Position numbers and translations under genes: made by a program | Shown: positions 23,687 through 33,075 of the stretch, piece by piece | Numbering within the stretch: position 1 is the first letter of the stretch | Layout of the letters: the number at the start of each line of letters is the position of its first letter | Origin: Actinomycetota bacterium | GTDB lineage: Bacteria; Actinomycetota; Acidimicrobiia; IMCC26256; VFJJ01 | Assembly: GCA_009886115.1 (NCBI GenBank) | Contig: VFJJ01000130.1 | Coordinates: 1-49,710 of the forward strand | Length of the DNA: 49,710 bases | Direction of reading: 5' to 3' | The notes under the pieces: generated by a model | Seen by the model: only the letters and a program-made list of their open reading frames with translations | The model's database searches: none | Told to the model about the DNA's origin: nothing

Positions 23687-25072
23687 TCACCCAGCCGCGG
23701 CGGCGGCTTCGTCGGCGATGGCGAGCACGTCATCGAGGATGGCCACACCGTGGCGGGCCTCGTCGGGCGTGATGACCAGTGGCGGGGCGACGATCACGAC
23801 GTTCCAGTGGATGAACAGCGACAGCCCCTTGGCGAGCGCAGCCTTGGTGAGCGCCCCGACGAGCGCGGCATCGGGACCCGAGGCGTTGAACGGGACGAGC
23901 ATCTCGCGGCTGGCCTTCGACTTCACGAGCTCCACGCCCCAGAAGCATCCGCGGCCGCGCACCTCGCCGACCGACGGATGACGGGCGACGAGGGCGCCGA
24001 GCTCCGGAGCGAAGACCTCGTCGCCGATGCGCCGGGAGTTCTCGACGATGCCCTCCTCACGGAAGGCGTTGATCGACGCGACAGCAGAGGCGCAGGCCAG
24101 GGGATGGCCCGAGTACGTGAGCCCGCCGGGGAACGGACGGTCGCTGAACACCTCGGCGATACGTCGGGAGATGATGAGCGCGCCGAGCGGCACGTACCCC
24201 GAGTTGATGCCCTTGGCACAGGAGATCAGGTCGGGGGTGACGTCCCAGAGCTGATGGGCGAACCAGGCCCCGGCCCGTCCGAAGCCGGCCATGACCTCGT
24301 CGCAGATGAGCAGGATGCCGTGACGGTCGCAGATCGACCGGAGTCCCTGGAGATACCCGTCGGGCGGGACGAGGATCCCGTTGGTTCCCACGATGGGTTC
24401 CACGATGATCGCGGCGACCGTGTGGGCACCTTCGAACATCAGCACTTCCTCGACGTGCGCCAGGGCCCGCTCACACTCCTGCGCGTCGTCGCCGGCGTGG
24501 AACGACGACCGGTACGCGTACGGGCCGTTGAACCTCACGACCCCCGGGATACCCGGCTCCGACGGCCAGCGTCGCGGATCGCCGGTGAGCGTGATCGCCC
24601 CCGCGGTCGCGCCGTGATAGGAGCGGTACGACGCCATGACCTTGTGGCGCCCCGTGTACAGCCGGGCGATACGGATGGCGTTCTCGTTGGCCTCGGCGCC
24701 ACCGTTGGTGAAGAACGCCATGTCGAGATCGCCGCCCGCGATCTCCGACAGCATCCGGGCCAACTCGCCTCGCTTGTCGTTGGCCATCGAGGGCCCGATG
24801 GTGCACAGACGGTCGGCCTGCTCCTTGATCGCCGCCACCATCTTGGGGTGCTGATGGCCGATCGAGACGTTCATGAGCTGCGACGAGAAATCGAGGTAGC
24901 GATTCCCTTCGTAGTCCCAGAACCAGCACCCCAGGGCGCCGGCCACCGGGAGCGGGTTGATCTGGCCCTGCGCCGACCACGAATGGAACACGTGGGCGCG
25001 GTCGTCGGCCCGGATCCGCTCGCCCGCCCGTGGGTCGGCCGCCGTCACGCTCGAACCCATCTCGATCACCAT
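23687..25072 (-). CDS. Class III aminotransferase, probably beta-alanine:pyruvate type
   Basis: A PLP-dependent omega-aminotransferase, predicted to convert beta-alanine (or 3-aminoisobutyrate) to malonate (or methylmalonate) semialdehyde in pyrimidine breakdown. The 461-residue protein has the class III pattern: FTNGGAEANENAIRIAR, SYRSYHGATAGAITLTG, the cofactor aspartate in LLICDEVMAGFGR and the PLP lysine in ISCAKGINSGYVPLGAL. The chosen ATG at 25072 has GAGGTGA five bases upstream; a GTG at 25081 is the alternative. It is the last gene of the minus-strand operon, after the binding-protein gene. Substrate is inferred from neighbours; other omega-amino acids are possible. Confidence 0.85.
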   Translation of the reverse strand: MVIEMGSSVTAADPRAGERIRADDRAHVFHSWSAQGQINPLPVAGALGCWFWDYEGNRYLDFSSQLMNVSIGHQHPKMVAAIKEQADRLCTIGPSMANDKRGELARMLSEIAGGDLDMAFFTNGGAEANENAIRIARLYTGRHKVMASYRSYHGATAGAITLTGDPRRWPSEPGIPGVVRFNGPYAYRSSFHAGDDAQECERALAHVEEVLMFEGAHTVAAIIVEPIVGTNGILVPPDGYLQGLRSICDRHGILLICDEVMAGFGRAGAWFAHQLWDVTPDLISCAKGINSGYVPLGALIISRRIAEVFSDRPFPGGLTYSGHPLACASAVASINAFREEGIVENSRRIGDEVFAPELGALVARHPSVGEVRGRGCFWGVELVKSKASREMLVPFNASGPDAALVGALTKAALAKGLSLFIHWNVVIVAPPLVITPDEARHGVAILDDVLAIADEAAAAAG

Positions 25073-25096
25073 TCGTGTCACCTCGCATCGGAGGAC

Positions 25097-25126
25097 GCGC
25101 GGGAGGGGAGCGATCCCCTCCCGCGC
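25097..25126 (-). terminator. Strong intercistronic hairpin after the binding-protein gene
   Basis: A perfect 13-bp stem (GCGCGGGAGGGGA / TCCCCTCCCGCGC) with a GCGA loop fills the 56-65 bp gap between the binding-protein and aminotransferase genes. No T-run follows on the minus strand. Such hairpins commonly stabilise or partly terminate mRNA after binding-protein genes, which are needed in excess. Confidence 0.65.
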
Positions 25127-25137
25127 ACCCGTGGTAC

Positions 25138-26349
25138 CTACTCGCCGCCGGGATTGAGGGTCACGGTCAACGGCGTGAACGCTTCGCCGGTGACGTCGAG
25201 GCCCTCAGCCTTCAACTCCGCGAGCGCCTGCTCGACGTAGATGTTCGTGAACGCCTCGGCGTCGGGGGCCTTGGTGATGACGGTCGTTCCCTCGAGGTTC
25301 TTGGCCTCGAGCGCCACGTTGACCGTCTGGTCCCACAGGGCCTGGTCGATCACCCCGGCTCCGGCCGGTGACGGCCAGATGAGGTTGTTGATCTCGTTCA
25401 TCTGCCACAGCTGATGGCTCAGGCCCAGCGTGGAGCCACGAGCCACGACGATGTCGCGGCAGCTCTCGGGGTTCTCCCGGCAGAACACCCAGCCCTCGAT
25501 CGAGGCCTTGATGAACCGCACGGTGATGTCCTGGTACGCCGGGTCGCTGGCGAGCTTCTCGCTGTTGGCCCAGATGGCGTCCTGGAGCATGGCCGTACCG
25601 ACCGTGTTCCAGTTGATCACCGTGAGGTCCTCAGCCGTGTAGAGCTCGCCCGTTGCCGGGTTCTCGGCCTCGAGCACCTGCGCGTACTCGTTGTAGATCA
25701 TGGCCTGGGCGGCGTCGATGTCGCCCGCGAGCAACGCCTGCATGTCGAACTGCTGACCCACCAGGTTGACGTCGGTCGCGGGATCGAGGCCAGCCAGGGT
25801 GATCCCGGCGAAGAGCTCGAACTCGTTGCCGAAGCCCCAGTTGCCCACGTTCTTGCCCTCGAGATCGGCCGGCTCACTGATGCCGGCGTCGAGGAGCGAC
25901 ACCTGGAGGGTGCCCGAACGCTGGAAGATCTGGGCCACGTCGGTGATAAGCGCGCCTGCTTCGCGAGACGCCAGGGCCTTGGGCACCCACGCGATCGCGA
26001 AGTCGGCGGCCCCGGTCGCCAGCTGGGTCTGGGGCACGATCTCGATCCCACCTTCGAGGATCTCGACGCTGAGGCAGTTGCGCTCGTAGAAGCCCTGGTC
26101 GTCGGCCGCGAAGTACCCGGCGAACTGGGCCTGGGTGACCCACTGCAGCTGCAGCTTCACACTGTCGACCGTGGCACAACCCGCTCCATCAGCTGCCGGC
26201 GTTGCGGTCGTTCCGTCGGCTGCCGGTGCTGTGGTCACACCATCAGCTGCCGGCGTTGCGTCATCGTCGTCGTCGCCACATGCTGTGGCGAGCAACGTCA
26301 AGGCTGCGCCCAACACGACGACGCTCCTCAACCATCTGTGATTGCTCAT
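25138..26349 (-). CDS. ABC transporter substrate-binding lipoprotein (NMT1/ThiY-like)
   Basis: It captures the substrate outside the membrane for the adjacent permeases. The 403-residue precursor has a lipoprotein signal (LRSVVVLGAALTLLATAC) with the lipobox cysteine followed by GDDDDD. A linker of PAADG repeats follows, then a periplasmic-binding fold with NMT1/THI5-like motifs: VKLQLQWVTQAQFAGYFAADDQGFYERNCLSVEI, GIEIVPQTQLATGAADFAI, and WGFGNEFELFAGI. Such proteins bind pyrimidines, riboflavin-like rings or taurine-type solutes. Given the operon, a pyrimidine or hydantoin-like compound is most likely. ATG at 26349 follows AGGGGG. The 85-bp gap upstream has a TGTCTG-N8-CAGACA inverted repeat (26368-26387) near the ribosome site. 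Confidence 0.87.
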   Translation of the reverse strand: MSNHRWLRSVVVLGAALTLLATACGDDDDDATPAADGVTTAPAADGTTATPAADGAGCATVDSVKLQLQWVTQAQFAGYFAADDQGFYERNCLSVEILEGGIEIVPQTQLATGAADFAIAWVPKALASREAGALITDVAQIFQRSGTLQVSLLDAGISEPADLEGKNVGNWGFGNEFELFAGITLAGLDPATDVNLVGQQFDMQALLAGDIDAAQAMIYNEYAQVLEAENPATGELYTAEDLTVINWNTVGTAMLQDAIWANSEKLASDPAYQDITVRFIKASIEGWVFCRENPESCRDIVVARGSTLGLSHQLWQMNEINNLIWPSPAGAGVIDQALWDQTVNVALEAKNLEGTTVITKAPDAEAFTNIYVEQALAELKAEGLDVTGEAFTPLTVTLNPGGE

Positions 26350-26434
26350 TGGAACCCCCTCTGGTTCTGTCTGCTTCGGTACAGACACCTTGTTGTTGTA
26401 ACGATCTTGTCGCAACGGCCTCGTCGCAAAGGTC

Positions 26435-27223
26435 TCACGTCGCACCCCGGCGCTTGGCCTGCCAGGGCATGGCCAGGCGTTCGAGCACGAGTGAGATGAG
26501 ATAGAACGTCAACCCCAGCGCGCAGGCAGCAACCACATAGGCCCACGCCCGGCCGTTGGCCGAGTTCGACACGGCCGACGTGATCCGGGAGCCGAGCCCG
26601 TTCTGCGCTCCCCCGAAATACTCGGCGACGACCGCGGCGATCACAGCCAACGACGCGGCGATCTTGAGTGACGTGAACAGGAACGGTAGTGCGTTGGGGA
26701 GCCGGAGCTTGCGCAGCACGTGGGAATCGCTCGACGCGTACGAGCGCATGAGCTCGACGTGGGTGGCGTCGACCTGGGTCAAACCCTTGAGGATGTTGAG
26801 AAACACCGGGAAGAACACGACGATCGTGACCACCAGCCGCCGCGGGACGGGGCTGGTCGACGAGAACATGTTGTTGAACATCGGGGCCAGAGCGATGATC
26901 GGCATGGTGTTGAGCGCCGCGGCCACGGGTAACGCCATGTCGCGAAACAGCCGGAACCGGCTGGCGACGAGCGCCCCGAGCACCCCTGCCGCCGTCCCGA
27001 ACACCAGGCCCACCAAGGCGTTCGTTCCCGAGACCTTCGTGGCCTCCCAGATCTTGTCGTCGAACGCCCAGAACTGATCCCAGATCAGCGAGGGGGCAGG
27101 GAGCAGGAAGGGCTGGATGTCTCGGGCCTTGACGAACGCCTCCCACAGCCCGATCAGCACTGCGGCAACGACGATCGGCGGCCCGATCTGGGCCATGCGG
27201 CTGCGCAGGCGCGCCTTGGCCAT
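26435..27223 (-). CDS. ABC transporter permease (SsuC/ThiX family), copy 1
   Basis: A membrane subunit of the uptake system: 262 residues, about six hydrophobic segments, and the permease EAA-type loop ELMRSYASSDSHVLRKLRLPNALPFLFTSLKIAASLAVIAAVVAEYFGG. The family resembles nitrate/sulfonate/pyrimidine importers. The ATG at 27223 overlaps the ATPase stop (TGATG), with a GTG one codon earlier as an alternative. It probably pairs with the second permease in the same operon to form a heterodimer. Confidence 0.9.
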   Translation of the reverse strand: MAKARLRSRMAQIGPPIVVAAVLIGLWEAFVKARDIQPFLLPAPSLIWDQFWAFDDKIWEATKVSGTNALVGLVFGTAAGVLGALVASRFRLFRDMALPVAAALNTMPIIALAPMFNNMFSSTSPVPRRLVVTIVVFFPVFLNILKGLTQVDATHVELMRSYASSDSHVLRKLRLPNALPFLFTSLKIAASLAVIAAVVAEYFGGAQNGLGSRITSAVSNSANGRAWAYVVAACALGLTFYLISLVLERLAMPWQAKRRGAT

Positions 27224-28065
27224 CACCTGAGGTCGCCTCCGGCGTGGCGGAGCCGCTCGACCTCGGCGGGTCCGAGGTCGCCCCCGCCCTCCGTGCCCCG
27301 CAAGGCCTCACGCACCTCGGTGATCTTCTTGAAGAACTCGGCCGACTCACGGGTGTCGTCGTCGCGCCGGCCCAGCGGCACGTCGACCACACGCACGATG
27401 CGCCCCGGCCGCGGCGACATCACCACGACCCGGTTCGAGAGATACACGGCCTCGGGTATCGAGTGGGTGACGAACACGACCGTGGTGCCGGTCTCCGAGC
27501 AGATCCGCAGCAGCTCGGCTTGCATGTGCTCGCGCGTCATCTCGTCGAGCGCACCGAACGGCTCGTCCATGAGCAGCATCCGGGGACGGAACGAGAGGGC
27601 CCGGGCGATGGCGACCCGCTGTTGCATGCCGCCCGAGAGCTCCCAGGGATGGTGGTTCGCGAACTCGCCCAGCTTCACCAGCTCGAGCATCTCCGACGCC
27701 CGGGCCCGGCGCTCGGCCTTGCTCCACTTGCGGAGCTCCAACGGAAGCTCGATGTTCCTGGCGACGGTCCGCCACTCGAACAGCCCGGCCTGCTGGAAGG
27801 CCATCCCGTAGTCCTGGTCGAGCCGGGCCTGCCGGGCCGACTTCCCGTTGACGGCCAATTCGCCGCTCGTGGGCTCGATCAGGTTGGCGATCAGTCGCAA
27901 CAGGGTGCTCTTGCCGCACCCCGATGGCCCGATCAGCGAGACGAGCTCGCCCGGCTCGACCGTGAGGTCGACGTCGATCAGAGCATCGACCTGGTTCGCC
28001 TTGTCGGGGTTGAAGATCTTGCTGACCGCCACCGCTCGGACGGTCGCCGGCTCAGGCGTGTTCAT
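27223..28065 (-). CDS. ABC transporter ATP-binding protein
   Basis: The energising subunit of the importer. The 280-residue protein has Walker A GPSGCGKST, the Q-loop region FQQAGLFEWRTVARNI, signature LSGGMQQR, Walker B RMLLMDEPFGALD and the switch histidine in VVFVTHSIPEAVYLS. It matches the SsuB/TauB/ThiZ subgroup. The ATG at 28065 is fixed by the four-base ATGA overlap with the upstream permease and by the homology start; the frame is open further upstream but out of family. Confidence 0.95.
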   Translation of the reverse strand: MNTPEPATVRAVAVSKIFNPDKANQVDALIDVDLTVEPGELVSLIGPSGCGKSTLLRLIANLIEPTSGELAVNGKSARQARLDQDYGMAFQQAGLFEWRTVARNIELPLELRKWSKAERRARASEMLELVKLGEFANHHPWELSGGMQQRVAIARALSFRPRMLLMDEPFGALDEMTREHMQAELLRICSETGTTVVFVTHSIPEAVYLSNRVVVMSPRPGRIVRVVDVPLGRRDDDTRESAEFFKKITEVREALRGTEGGGDLGPAEVERLRHAGGDLR

Positions 28066-28973
28066 CGCACGTCTCCCAGCGGACGGTTGCGCAGCACCCA
28101 GAGCTCTACCAGGTTGACCACCCCGGCCACGACCAGGCCCAACAAGGCGGCACCCAGCATCGCCGTGTACACCTTGGGCGGATCGCTCGAAGCCTGCTGC
28201 GAGTACTCGAGGATGAGCCGTCCGAGCCCGCCCCGGCGCCCCACCGAGATCTCGGCCACGATCGAGCCCACGATGGCCGAGGCAAAGGCCAGCCGCAGCG
28301 CCGGGATGAGGTAGGGGACCGCCGACGGGAACCGGACCTTGAACAGGGTCGCCCGTGCCGGGGCGGCATAGGAGCTCATCAGCTCGATCGTCGCCGGGCT
28401 CGGCGACTGGAGGCCCTTCAGGGCCCCCACGGCGATCGGGAAGAACGCCAGGTAGGACGCGATGAACGAGACCGACATCCACTGCTCCCACTCGTAACCG
28501 AGCACGTCGAAGCGCCCGCTCCAACCTGCGACCAACGGCGCCAAGGCGGCGAAGGGGACGGTCTGCGAGAGGATCACGTAGGGCAGCAGGCCCCGCTCGG
28601 CCACCCGGAACCGTTGCATGAGCACGGCCAGGCCCAACCCGACCGCGATGCCCACGGCCAAGCCCAACCCGGCGAGCTGGAGCGTGTACCACGCGCCCTT
28701 GAGCACCGAGACCCCGACCGACTCGGTGGTTCCCCGATTCGTGGGCTCGGAGAAGCGGGCGACGACATCGGTGAGGTGGGGCATCGACAGGTCGTCGTAG
28801 CGCGCCGGCAGGTCCCAGCCCAGGACGGTCCCGTCGGTCGCTTCGCCCAGGACCTTGTACCCCTCCCACATGCCGCACAGCGCCGCGACGGCCGCGACGG
28901 CCAGCACCCACCGCCGGAGACGCTGGCCGAGGCGCCCAGCGGAACCTCCGGCATCATCATCGGCTCGGCCCAC
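28062..28973 (-). CDS. ABC transporter permease (SsuC/ThiX family), copy 2
   Basis: This 303-residue second permease has about six hydrophobic segments and the loop ELMSSYAAPARATLFKVRFPSAVPYLIPALRLAFASAIVGSIVAEISVG, homologous to copy 1. It carries a longer N-terminal part with an extra extracytoplasmic segment after the first helix. The GTG start at 28973 overlaps the TAG of the LLM gene (TAGTG). Two different permeases with one ATPase suggest a heterodimeric channel. Confidence 0.9.
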   Translation of the reverse strand: MGRADDDAGGSAGRLGQRLRRWVLAVAAVAALCGMWEGYKVLGEATDGTVLGWDLPARYDDLSMPHLTDVVARFSEPTNRGTTESVGVSVLKGAWYTLQLAGLGLAVGIAVGLGLAVLMQRFRVAERGLLPYVILSQTVPFAALAPLVAGWSGRFDVLGYEWEQWMSVSFIASYLAFFPIAVGALKGLQSPSPATIELMSSYAAPARATLFKVRFPSAVPYLIPALRLAFASAIVGSIVAEISVGRRGGLGRLILEYSQQASSDPPKVYTAMLGAALLGLVVAGVVNLVELWVLRNRPLGDVR

Positions 28974-29995
28974 TACGACCGGGCCCTGACCCTGTCGACG
29001 ATGACGGGCATGATCTTCTCGCCATAGGCGTCGAGCGTGGTTTCCTTGCCATCGTGCTGGAGGTAGATGGCGAACTGGTCGACGCCCAGCACCCGAAGCT
29101 CCTCGAGCCGCTCGACGTGGCGCTCGACCGGACCCAGGAGGCAGAACCGATCGACGATCTCGTCGGGCACGAAGCTGGTGTGGATGTTACCCACCTGCCC
29201 ATGCTCGTTGTAGTCGTATCCCTGGCGGCCCTTGATGTATTCGGTGAGCGCAGCTGGTATCTGTTCGTTTCCCGCGTCGCCGTAGCGCTCCACGATGTCG
29301 GCCACGTGGTTCCCGACCATCCCGCCGAACCATCGGCACTGGTCGCGCATGTACGGCAGGTCGTCGCCCACGTACGCCGGTGCAGCCACGCAGATCTTCA
29401 CCGTGTCGGGGTCGCGGCCGGCCGCCGCTGCCGCGTCTCTCACCGCCTTGATGGTCCAGGCGACGATCGACGGATCGGCGAGCTGGAGGATGAACCCGTC
29501 GGCCACCTCGCCCGTCAGCTGCAGGGCCTTCGGTCCGTAGGCCGCGATCCACACGTCGAGGCGGCTCCGCGAGCCCCACGGGAAACGCAGACCCGTGCCC
29601 TTGTAGTCGACCTCGCGGCCGTTGGCGAGCTCGCGAATGACGTGCACCGACTCCCGCAGCGTGGCCAGCGTGGTGGGGCTGCCATTGGTGACCCGCACGG
29701 CGGAGTCGCCCCGGCCGATCCCGCAGATCGTCCGGTTCCCGTACATGTCGTTGAGCGTGGCGAACAACGATGCCGTCACGGTCCAGTCGCGGGTTGCCGG
29801 GTTGGTGACCATGGGGCCCACGATGACCTTGCGGGTCTCGGCCAGGATCTGGCTGTAGATGACGAAGGGCTCCTGCCACAGGATGTGCGAGTCGAACGTC
29901 CAGACATGGCTGAACCCGTGGTTCTCGGCCTGGCGCGCCAGATCGACGACCCGCGAGGCCGGAGGATTCGTCTGCAGCACCACACCGAAGTCCAT
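28973..29995 (-). CDS. LLM-class (luciferase-like) flavin/F420-dependent oxidoreductase
   Basis: A TIM-barrel enzyme of the luciferase-like/methylene-H4MPT reductase superfamily, 340 residues. It begins MDFGVVLQTNPPASRVVDLARQAENHGFSHVWTFDSHILWQEPFV and contains KVIVGPMVTNPATRDWTVTASLFATLNDMYGNRTICGIGRGDSAVR and DVWIAAYGPKALQLTGEVADGFILQ, typical of F420-type LLM proteins. It lies inside the pyrimidine operon between the dehydrogenase and permease genes. The reductive pathway here lacks a classical dihydropyrimidine dehydrogenase, so this may do the first step; a RutA-like ring-opening monooxygenase is an alternative, though no RutB partner is seen. Function is inference; family is clear. Confidence 0.85.
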   Translation of the reverse strand: MDFGVVLQTNPPASRVVDLARQAENHGFSHVWTFDSHILWQEPFVIYSQILAETRKVIVGPMVTNPATRDWTVTASLFATLNDMYGNRTICGIGRGDSAVRVTNGSPTTLATLRESVHVIRELANGREVDYKGTGLRFPWGSRSRLDVWIAAYGPKALQLTGEVADGFILQLADPSIVAWTIKAVRDAAAAAGRDPDTVKICVAAPAYVGDDLPYMRDQCRWFGGMVGNHVADIVERYGDAGNEQIPAALTEYIKGRQGYDYNEHGQVGNIHTSFVPDEIVDRFCLLGPVERHVERLEELRVLGVDQFAIYLQHDGKETTLDAYGEKIMPVIVDRVRARS

Positions 29996-30008
29996 GAGCG
30001 GTCGCTCC

Positions 30009-31505
30009 TCAACGATTCTGTGGGAAGCCCAGGTCGACCTGGCTGGTGGCCGGGTCGGGCCAGCGGCTCGTGACGACCTTGGTGCGCGTGTAGAACTGGA
30101 GCCCGTCAGGGCCGTACATGTGGAGATCACCGAACAGCGAGCCTTTCCAGCCGCCGAACGAGTAATAGGCCACGGGGACCGGGACCGGGACGTTGATACC
30201 GACCATGCCGCAGTTGGCGTCGAACTGGAACTGCCGGGCTGCGCCACCGTCGCGAGTGAAGATCGCCGTGCCGTTGCCGTAGGGGTTGTCGTTGACCAGC
30301 CGTAGCGCCTGCTCGTAGGTGTCGACGCGCACGACCGAGAGCACCGGTCCGAAGATCTCGTCGTCGTAGACCTTCATGCCTGGTCGGACATGGTCGAGGA
30401 GCGAGACGCCCACGAAGAACCCGTCGGCGTTGGCGTCGGGAACCCGCACTCCCCGACCGTCAGCCACGATCGTGGCCCCCTCCGCCCGGGCGCCGTCGAG
30501 GTACCCGACGACCTTGTCGCGATGCTCACGCGTGATCAGCGGTCCCATCTCGGCGTCGGGATCGGAGCCCGGCCCCACCCGCACCTTGTCGAGTCGCACG
30601 TTGATCGCGTCGACGAGCGGATCGGCCGCATCGCCCACCGCGACCACCACCGAGACGGCCATGCACCGCTCGCCAGCCGAGCCGTAGGCCGCCGACACCG
30701 CAGCATCCGCGGCCATGTCGATGTCGGCGTCGGGCAGGACGAGCATGTGGTTCTTGGCGCCGCCGAGCGCCTGTACCCGCTTGCCGTTGCGGGTGCCGGT
30801 CTCGTAGATGTACCGGGCGATGGGGGTCGAGCCCACGAAGCTGATGGCGGCGATGTCGGGGTGCTCGAGCAGACGGTCGACGGCCACCTTGTCACCGTGC
30901 ACGACGTTGAACACGCCATCGGGAACGCCGGCCCGCTTCAGCAGCTCACCGAGGAAGACGGCGGCCGACGGGTCCTTCTCGGACGGCTTCAGGACGAACG
31001 TGTTCCCGGTGACGATCGCCGTTGCGAACATCCACATGGGGACCATGGCCGGGAAGTTGAACGGGGTGATACCGGCCACGACCCCGAGCGGCTGGCGGAT
31101 CGAGTACACGTCGACCCCGCCCGAGGCCTGCTCGGTGTAGCCCCCCTTGTGCTGATGGGCGAACCCGCACGCGAACTCGAGGTTCTCGAGACCCCGGGCG
31201 ATCTCGCCCATGGCGTCGGTCGGGACCTTTCCGTGCTCGGCCGTGAGGATCGCGGCCAGCTCGGCCCGGTGCTCCGACACCAGGTTGCGGATGTTGAACA
31301 TGATCTCGGTGCGGCGCGACACCGACACGGCTCGCCAACCGGCGAAGGCCGCCTTGGCCGTCGCCACCGCCGCGTCGACGTCGACTCCCGACGCCAGATC
31401 CACCTCGGCCTGGCGAACGCCTGTCGCCGGGTCGAACACCGGGCCCGTCCGCCCCGATGTGGACGCGGCGTTCGCGCCACCGATCCAATGCTGTATCCGT
31501 TTCAT
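30009..31505 (-). CDS. mmsA: Methylmalonate-semialdehyde dehydrogenase (CoA-acylating)
   Basis: It oxidises malonate or methylmalonate semialdehyde to acetyl-CoA or propionyl-CoA, with NAD and CoA, releasing CO2. The 498-residue protein has the MmsA/IolA features: IQHWIGG near the start, PFNFPAMVPMWMFATAIVTGNTFVLKPSEKDPSA, the GGAKNHMLVLPDADID block in which the usual aldehyde dehydrogenase glutamate base is absent, and catalytic C281 in GSAGERCMAVS. The ATG at 31505 has GGGAGG four bases upstream. A GTG at 31580 overlapping the previous stop would add 25 A/G-rich residues and is less likely. It completes the pathway from beta-alanine in this operon. Confidence 0.92.
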   Translation of the reverse strand: MKRIQHWIGGANAASTSGRTGPVFDPATGVRQAEVDLASGVDVDAAVATAKAAFAGWRAVSVSRRTEIMFNIRNLVSEHRAELAAILTAEHGKVPTDAMGEIARGLENLEFACGFAHQHKGGYTEQASGGVDVYSIRQPLGVVAGITPFNFPAMVPMWMFATAIVTGNTFVLKPSEKDPSAAVFLGELLKRAGVPDGVFNVVHGDKVAVDRLLEHPDIAAISFVGSTPIARYIYETGTRNGKRVQALGGAKNHMLVLPDADIDMAADAAVSAAYGSAGERCMAVSVVVAVGDAADPLVDAINVRLDKVRVGPGSDPDAEMGPLITREHRDKVVGYLDGARAEGATIVADGRGVRVPDANADGFFVGVSLLDHVRPGMKVYDDEIFGPVLSVVRVDTYEQALRLVNDNPYGNGTAIFTRDGGAARQFQFDANCGMVGINVPVPVPVAYYSFGGWKGSLFGDLHMYGPDGLQFYTRTKVVTSRWPDPATSQVDLGFPQNR

Positions 31506-31576
31506 GGCGCCTCCCGATCCTCGTGCCGCGTCCGCCGCTCCGGCCGCTCCGGCCGTCGCGCTGCCCAGCTCGTCGC

Positions 31577-32980
31577 TCACAGCAGGTATTGACAGCGCTC
31601 GCGGCGCAGATAGCTGCCGTGGCCCTTGGCACCCACATAGGCGCCGTCGTCGATGACGACCCGACCCCGCGACATGACCATGTCCGAGCGTCCCTGGATC
31701 TCCCAGCCCTCATAACACGAGTAATCGGTGTTCATGTGGTGCGTGTCTGCTGACAGGGTCTGGCGGGCCGTCGGGTCGTAGATCACGATGTCGGCGTCGG
31801 ATCCGGGAGCGATGGTTCCCTTCTTGCCATAGAGCCCGAACATCCGCGCCGGGGTGGCCGCAGCGATCTCGATCCACCGGCGCAAGCCGATCTTGCCGTC
31901 GACGACGCCCTGGTGCAGAAGGTCCATACGGTGCTCGACACCGGGCAGCCCGTTGGGGATCTTCGAGAAGTCGCCCTGCCCCAGCTCCTTCTGCCCCTTG
32001 AAGCAGAACGGGCAGTGATCGGTGGCCACCACTTGCAGGTCGTTGGTGCGCAGACCCCGCCACATGTGAGGGAGGTGCTCCTCGGGCCGGAGGGGCGGCG
32101 AGCACACGAACTTGGCGCCCTCGAATCCCGGTCGGGCCATGCCTTCGTCGGTGAGGTACAGGTACTGCGGACAGGTCTCGGCGAAGGCGTTCTGTCCGGT
32201 GTCGCGTGCCGCGGTCACCGCCGCCAGGGCCTCGGCCGCCGACAGGTGCACGATGTAGATGGGCGTTCCCGCAGCCTTGGCGAGCTGGATGGCCCGATGC
32301 GTCGCCTCGCCCTCGAGCGTCGACGGTCGGGTGAGACCGTGGTACTTCGGATCGGTGTTACCTCGCGCCAGCGCCTGGACCACCAGCTGGTCGATGACGC
32401 TGCCGTTCTCGGCGTGCATCATCACGAGACCGCCGTTGTTCCCCGTCTGTTGCAGGGCCCGGAAGATCTCGCCGTCGGTGCTGTAGAACACGCCGGGATA
32501 GGCCATGAAGAGCTTGAACGAGGTGATGCCCTCGTCGACGAGCTGGTCCATCTCCTTCAGGGTGCCGTCGTTGACGTCGCCCACGATCATGTGGAAGCCG
32601 TAGTCGATCGCGCACTCACCCTCGGCCCTGGCGAACCAGGTGTCGAGACCGTGGCGCAGCGTCTGGCCCTTGGTCTGCACGGCGAAGTCGATGATCGTGG
32701 TCGTACCGCCCCAGGCCGCGGCCCGAGTTCCGGTCTCGAAGGTGTCGGACGCGTTCGTTCCTCCGAAGGGCAGCTCCATGTGCGTGTGCACGTCGATGCC
32801 GCCAGGGATCACGTACCTCCCCGATGCGTCGATGACCCGGTCGGCACCCGAGAGCCAGGTCTCGCGCATCCCCGACGCCGGCGAGCCCAGCGCCACCACG
32901 GTTTCGCCGTCGATCAGGACGTCGGCCTCCACCACGTCGGCCGCCGTCACCACCGTCCCGTTGATGATGACCGTCGTCAC
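31577..32980 (-). CDS. Dihydropyrimidinase (D-hydantoinase)
   Basis: It hydrolyses 5,6-dihydrouracil or dihydrothymine to the N-carbamoyl-beta-amino acid. The 467-residue amidohydrolase carries both metal-site elements: HTH at 65-67 in GGIDVHTHMELPF, the carboxylated lysine K156 in SFKLFMAYPGVF, H189 in MMHAEN, H245 in IVHLSAAEA and D321 in ATDHCPF. Length is normal (about 460-480). The GTG at 32980 has AAGGA six bases upstream; the frame is open upstream but has no family similarity. It shares the family with hydantoinases and allantoinase; the beta-ureidopropionase next door supports the pyrimidine role. Confidence 0.93.
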   Translation of the reverse strand: MTTVIINGTVVTAADVVEADVLIDGETVVALGSPASGMRETWLSGADRVIDASGRYVIPGGIDVHTHMELPFGGTNASDTFETGTRAAAWGGTTTIIDFAVQTKGQTLRHGLDTWFARAEGECAIDYGFHMIVGDVNDGTLKEMDQLVDEGITSFKLFMAYPGVFYSTDGEIFRALQQTGNNGGLVMMHAENGSVIDQLVVQALARGNTDPKYHGLTRPSTLEGEATHRAIQLAKAAGTPIYIVHLSAAEALAAVTAARDTGQNAFAETCPQYLYLTDEGMARPGFEGAKFVCSPPLRPEEHLPHMWRGLRTNDLQVVATDHCPFCFKGQKELGQGDFSKIPNGLPGVEHRMDLLHQGVVDGKIGLRRWIEIAAATPARMFGLYGKKGTIAPGSDADIVIYDPTARQTLSADTHHMNTDYSCYEGWEIQGRSDMVMSRGRVVIDDGAYVGAKGHGSYLRRERCQYLL

Positions 32981-33047
32981 GATGATCCTTCTTCCATTTC
33001 GGCGTACCGGAGCTCGAAGATGCTGAGCCGGGCTCGGTCGGGGTTCA

Positions 33048-33075
33048 GCCGGGGTCGCTAGGCCGGGGTCGCTAG
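33048..33075. repeat. 14-bp tandem duplication covering a stop codon
   Basis: GCCGGGGTCGCTAG occurs twice in tandem. The second copy contains the TAG (read CTA on the plus strand) that ends the beta-ureidopropionase gene on the minus strand, so the first copy supplies a second in-order stop sequence downstream. Confidence 0.85.

Noticed and set aside
27223-28911. Long fusion-like frame extending the ABC ATPase upstream by about 280 codons
   Set aside because: The extra part is G/R-rich and lies over the second permease in another frame. The ATGA overlap at 28062-28065 fixes the ATPase start.
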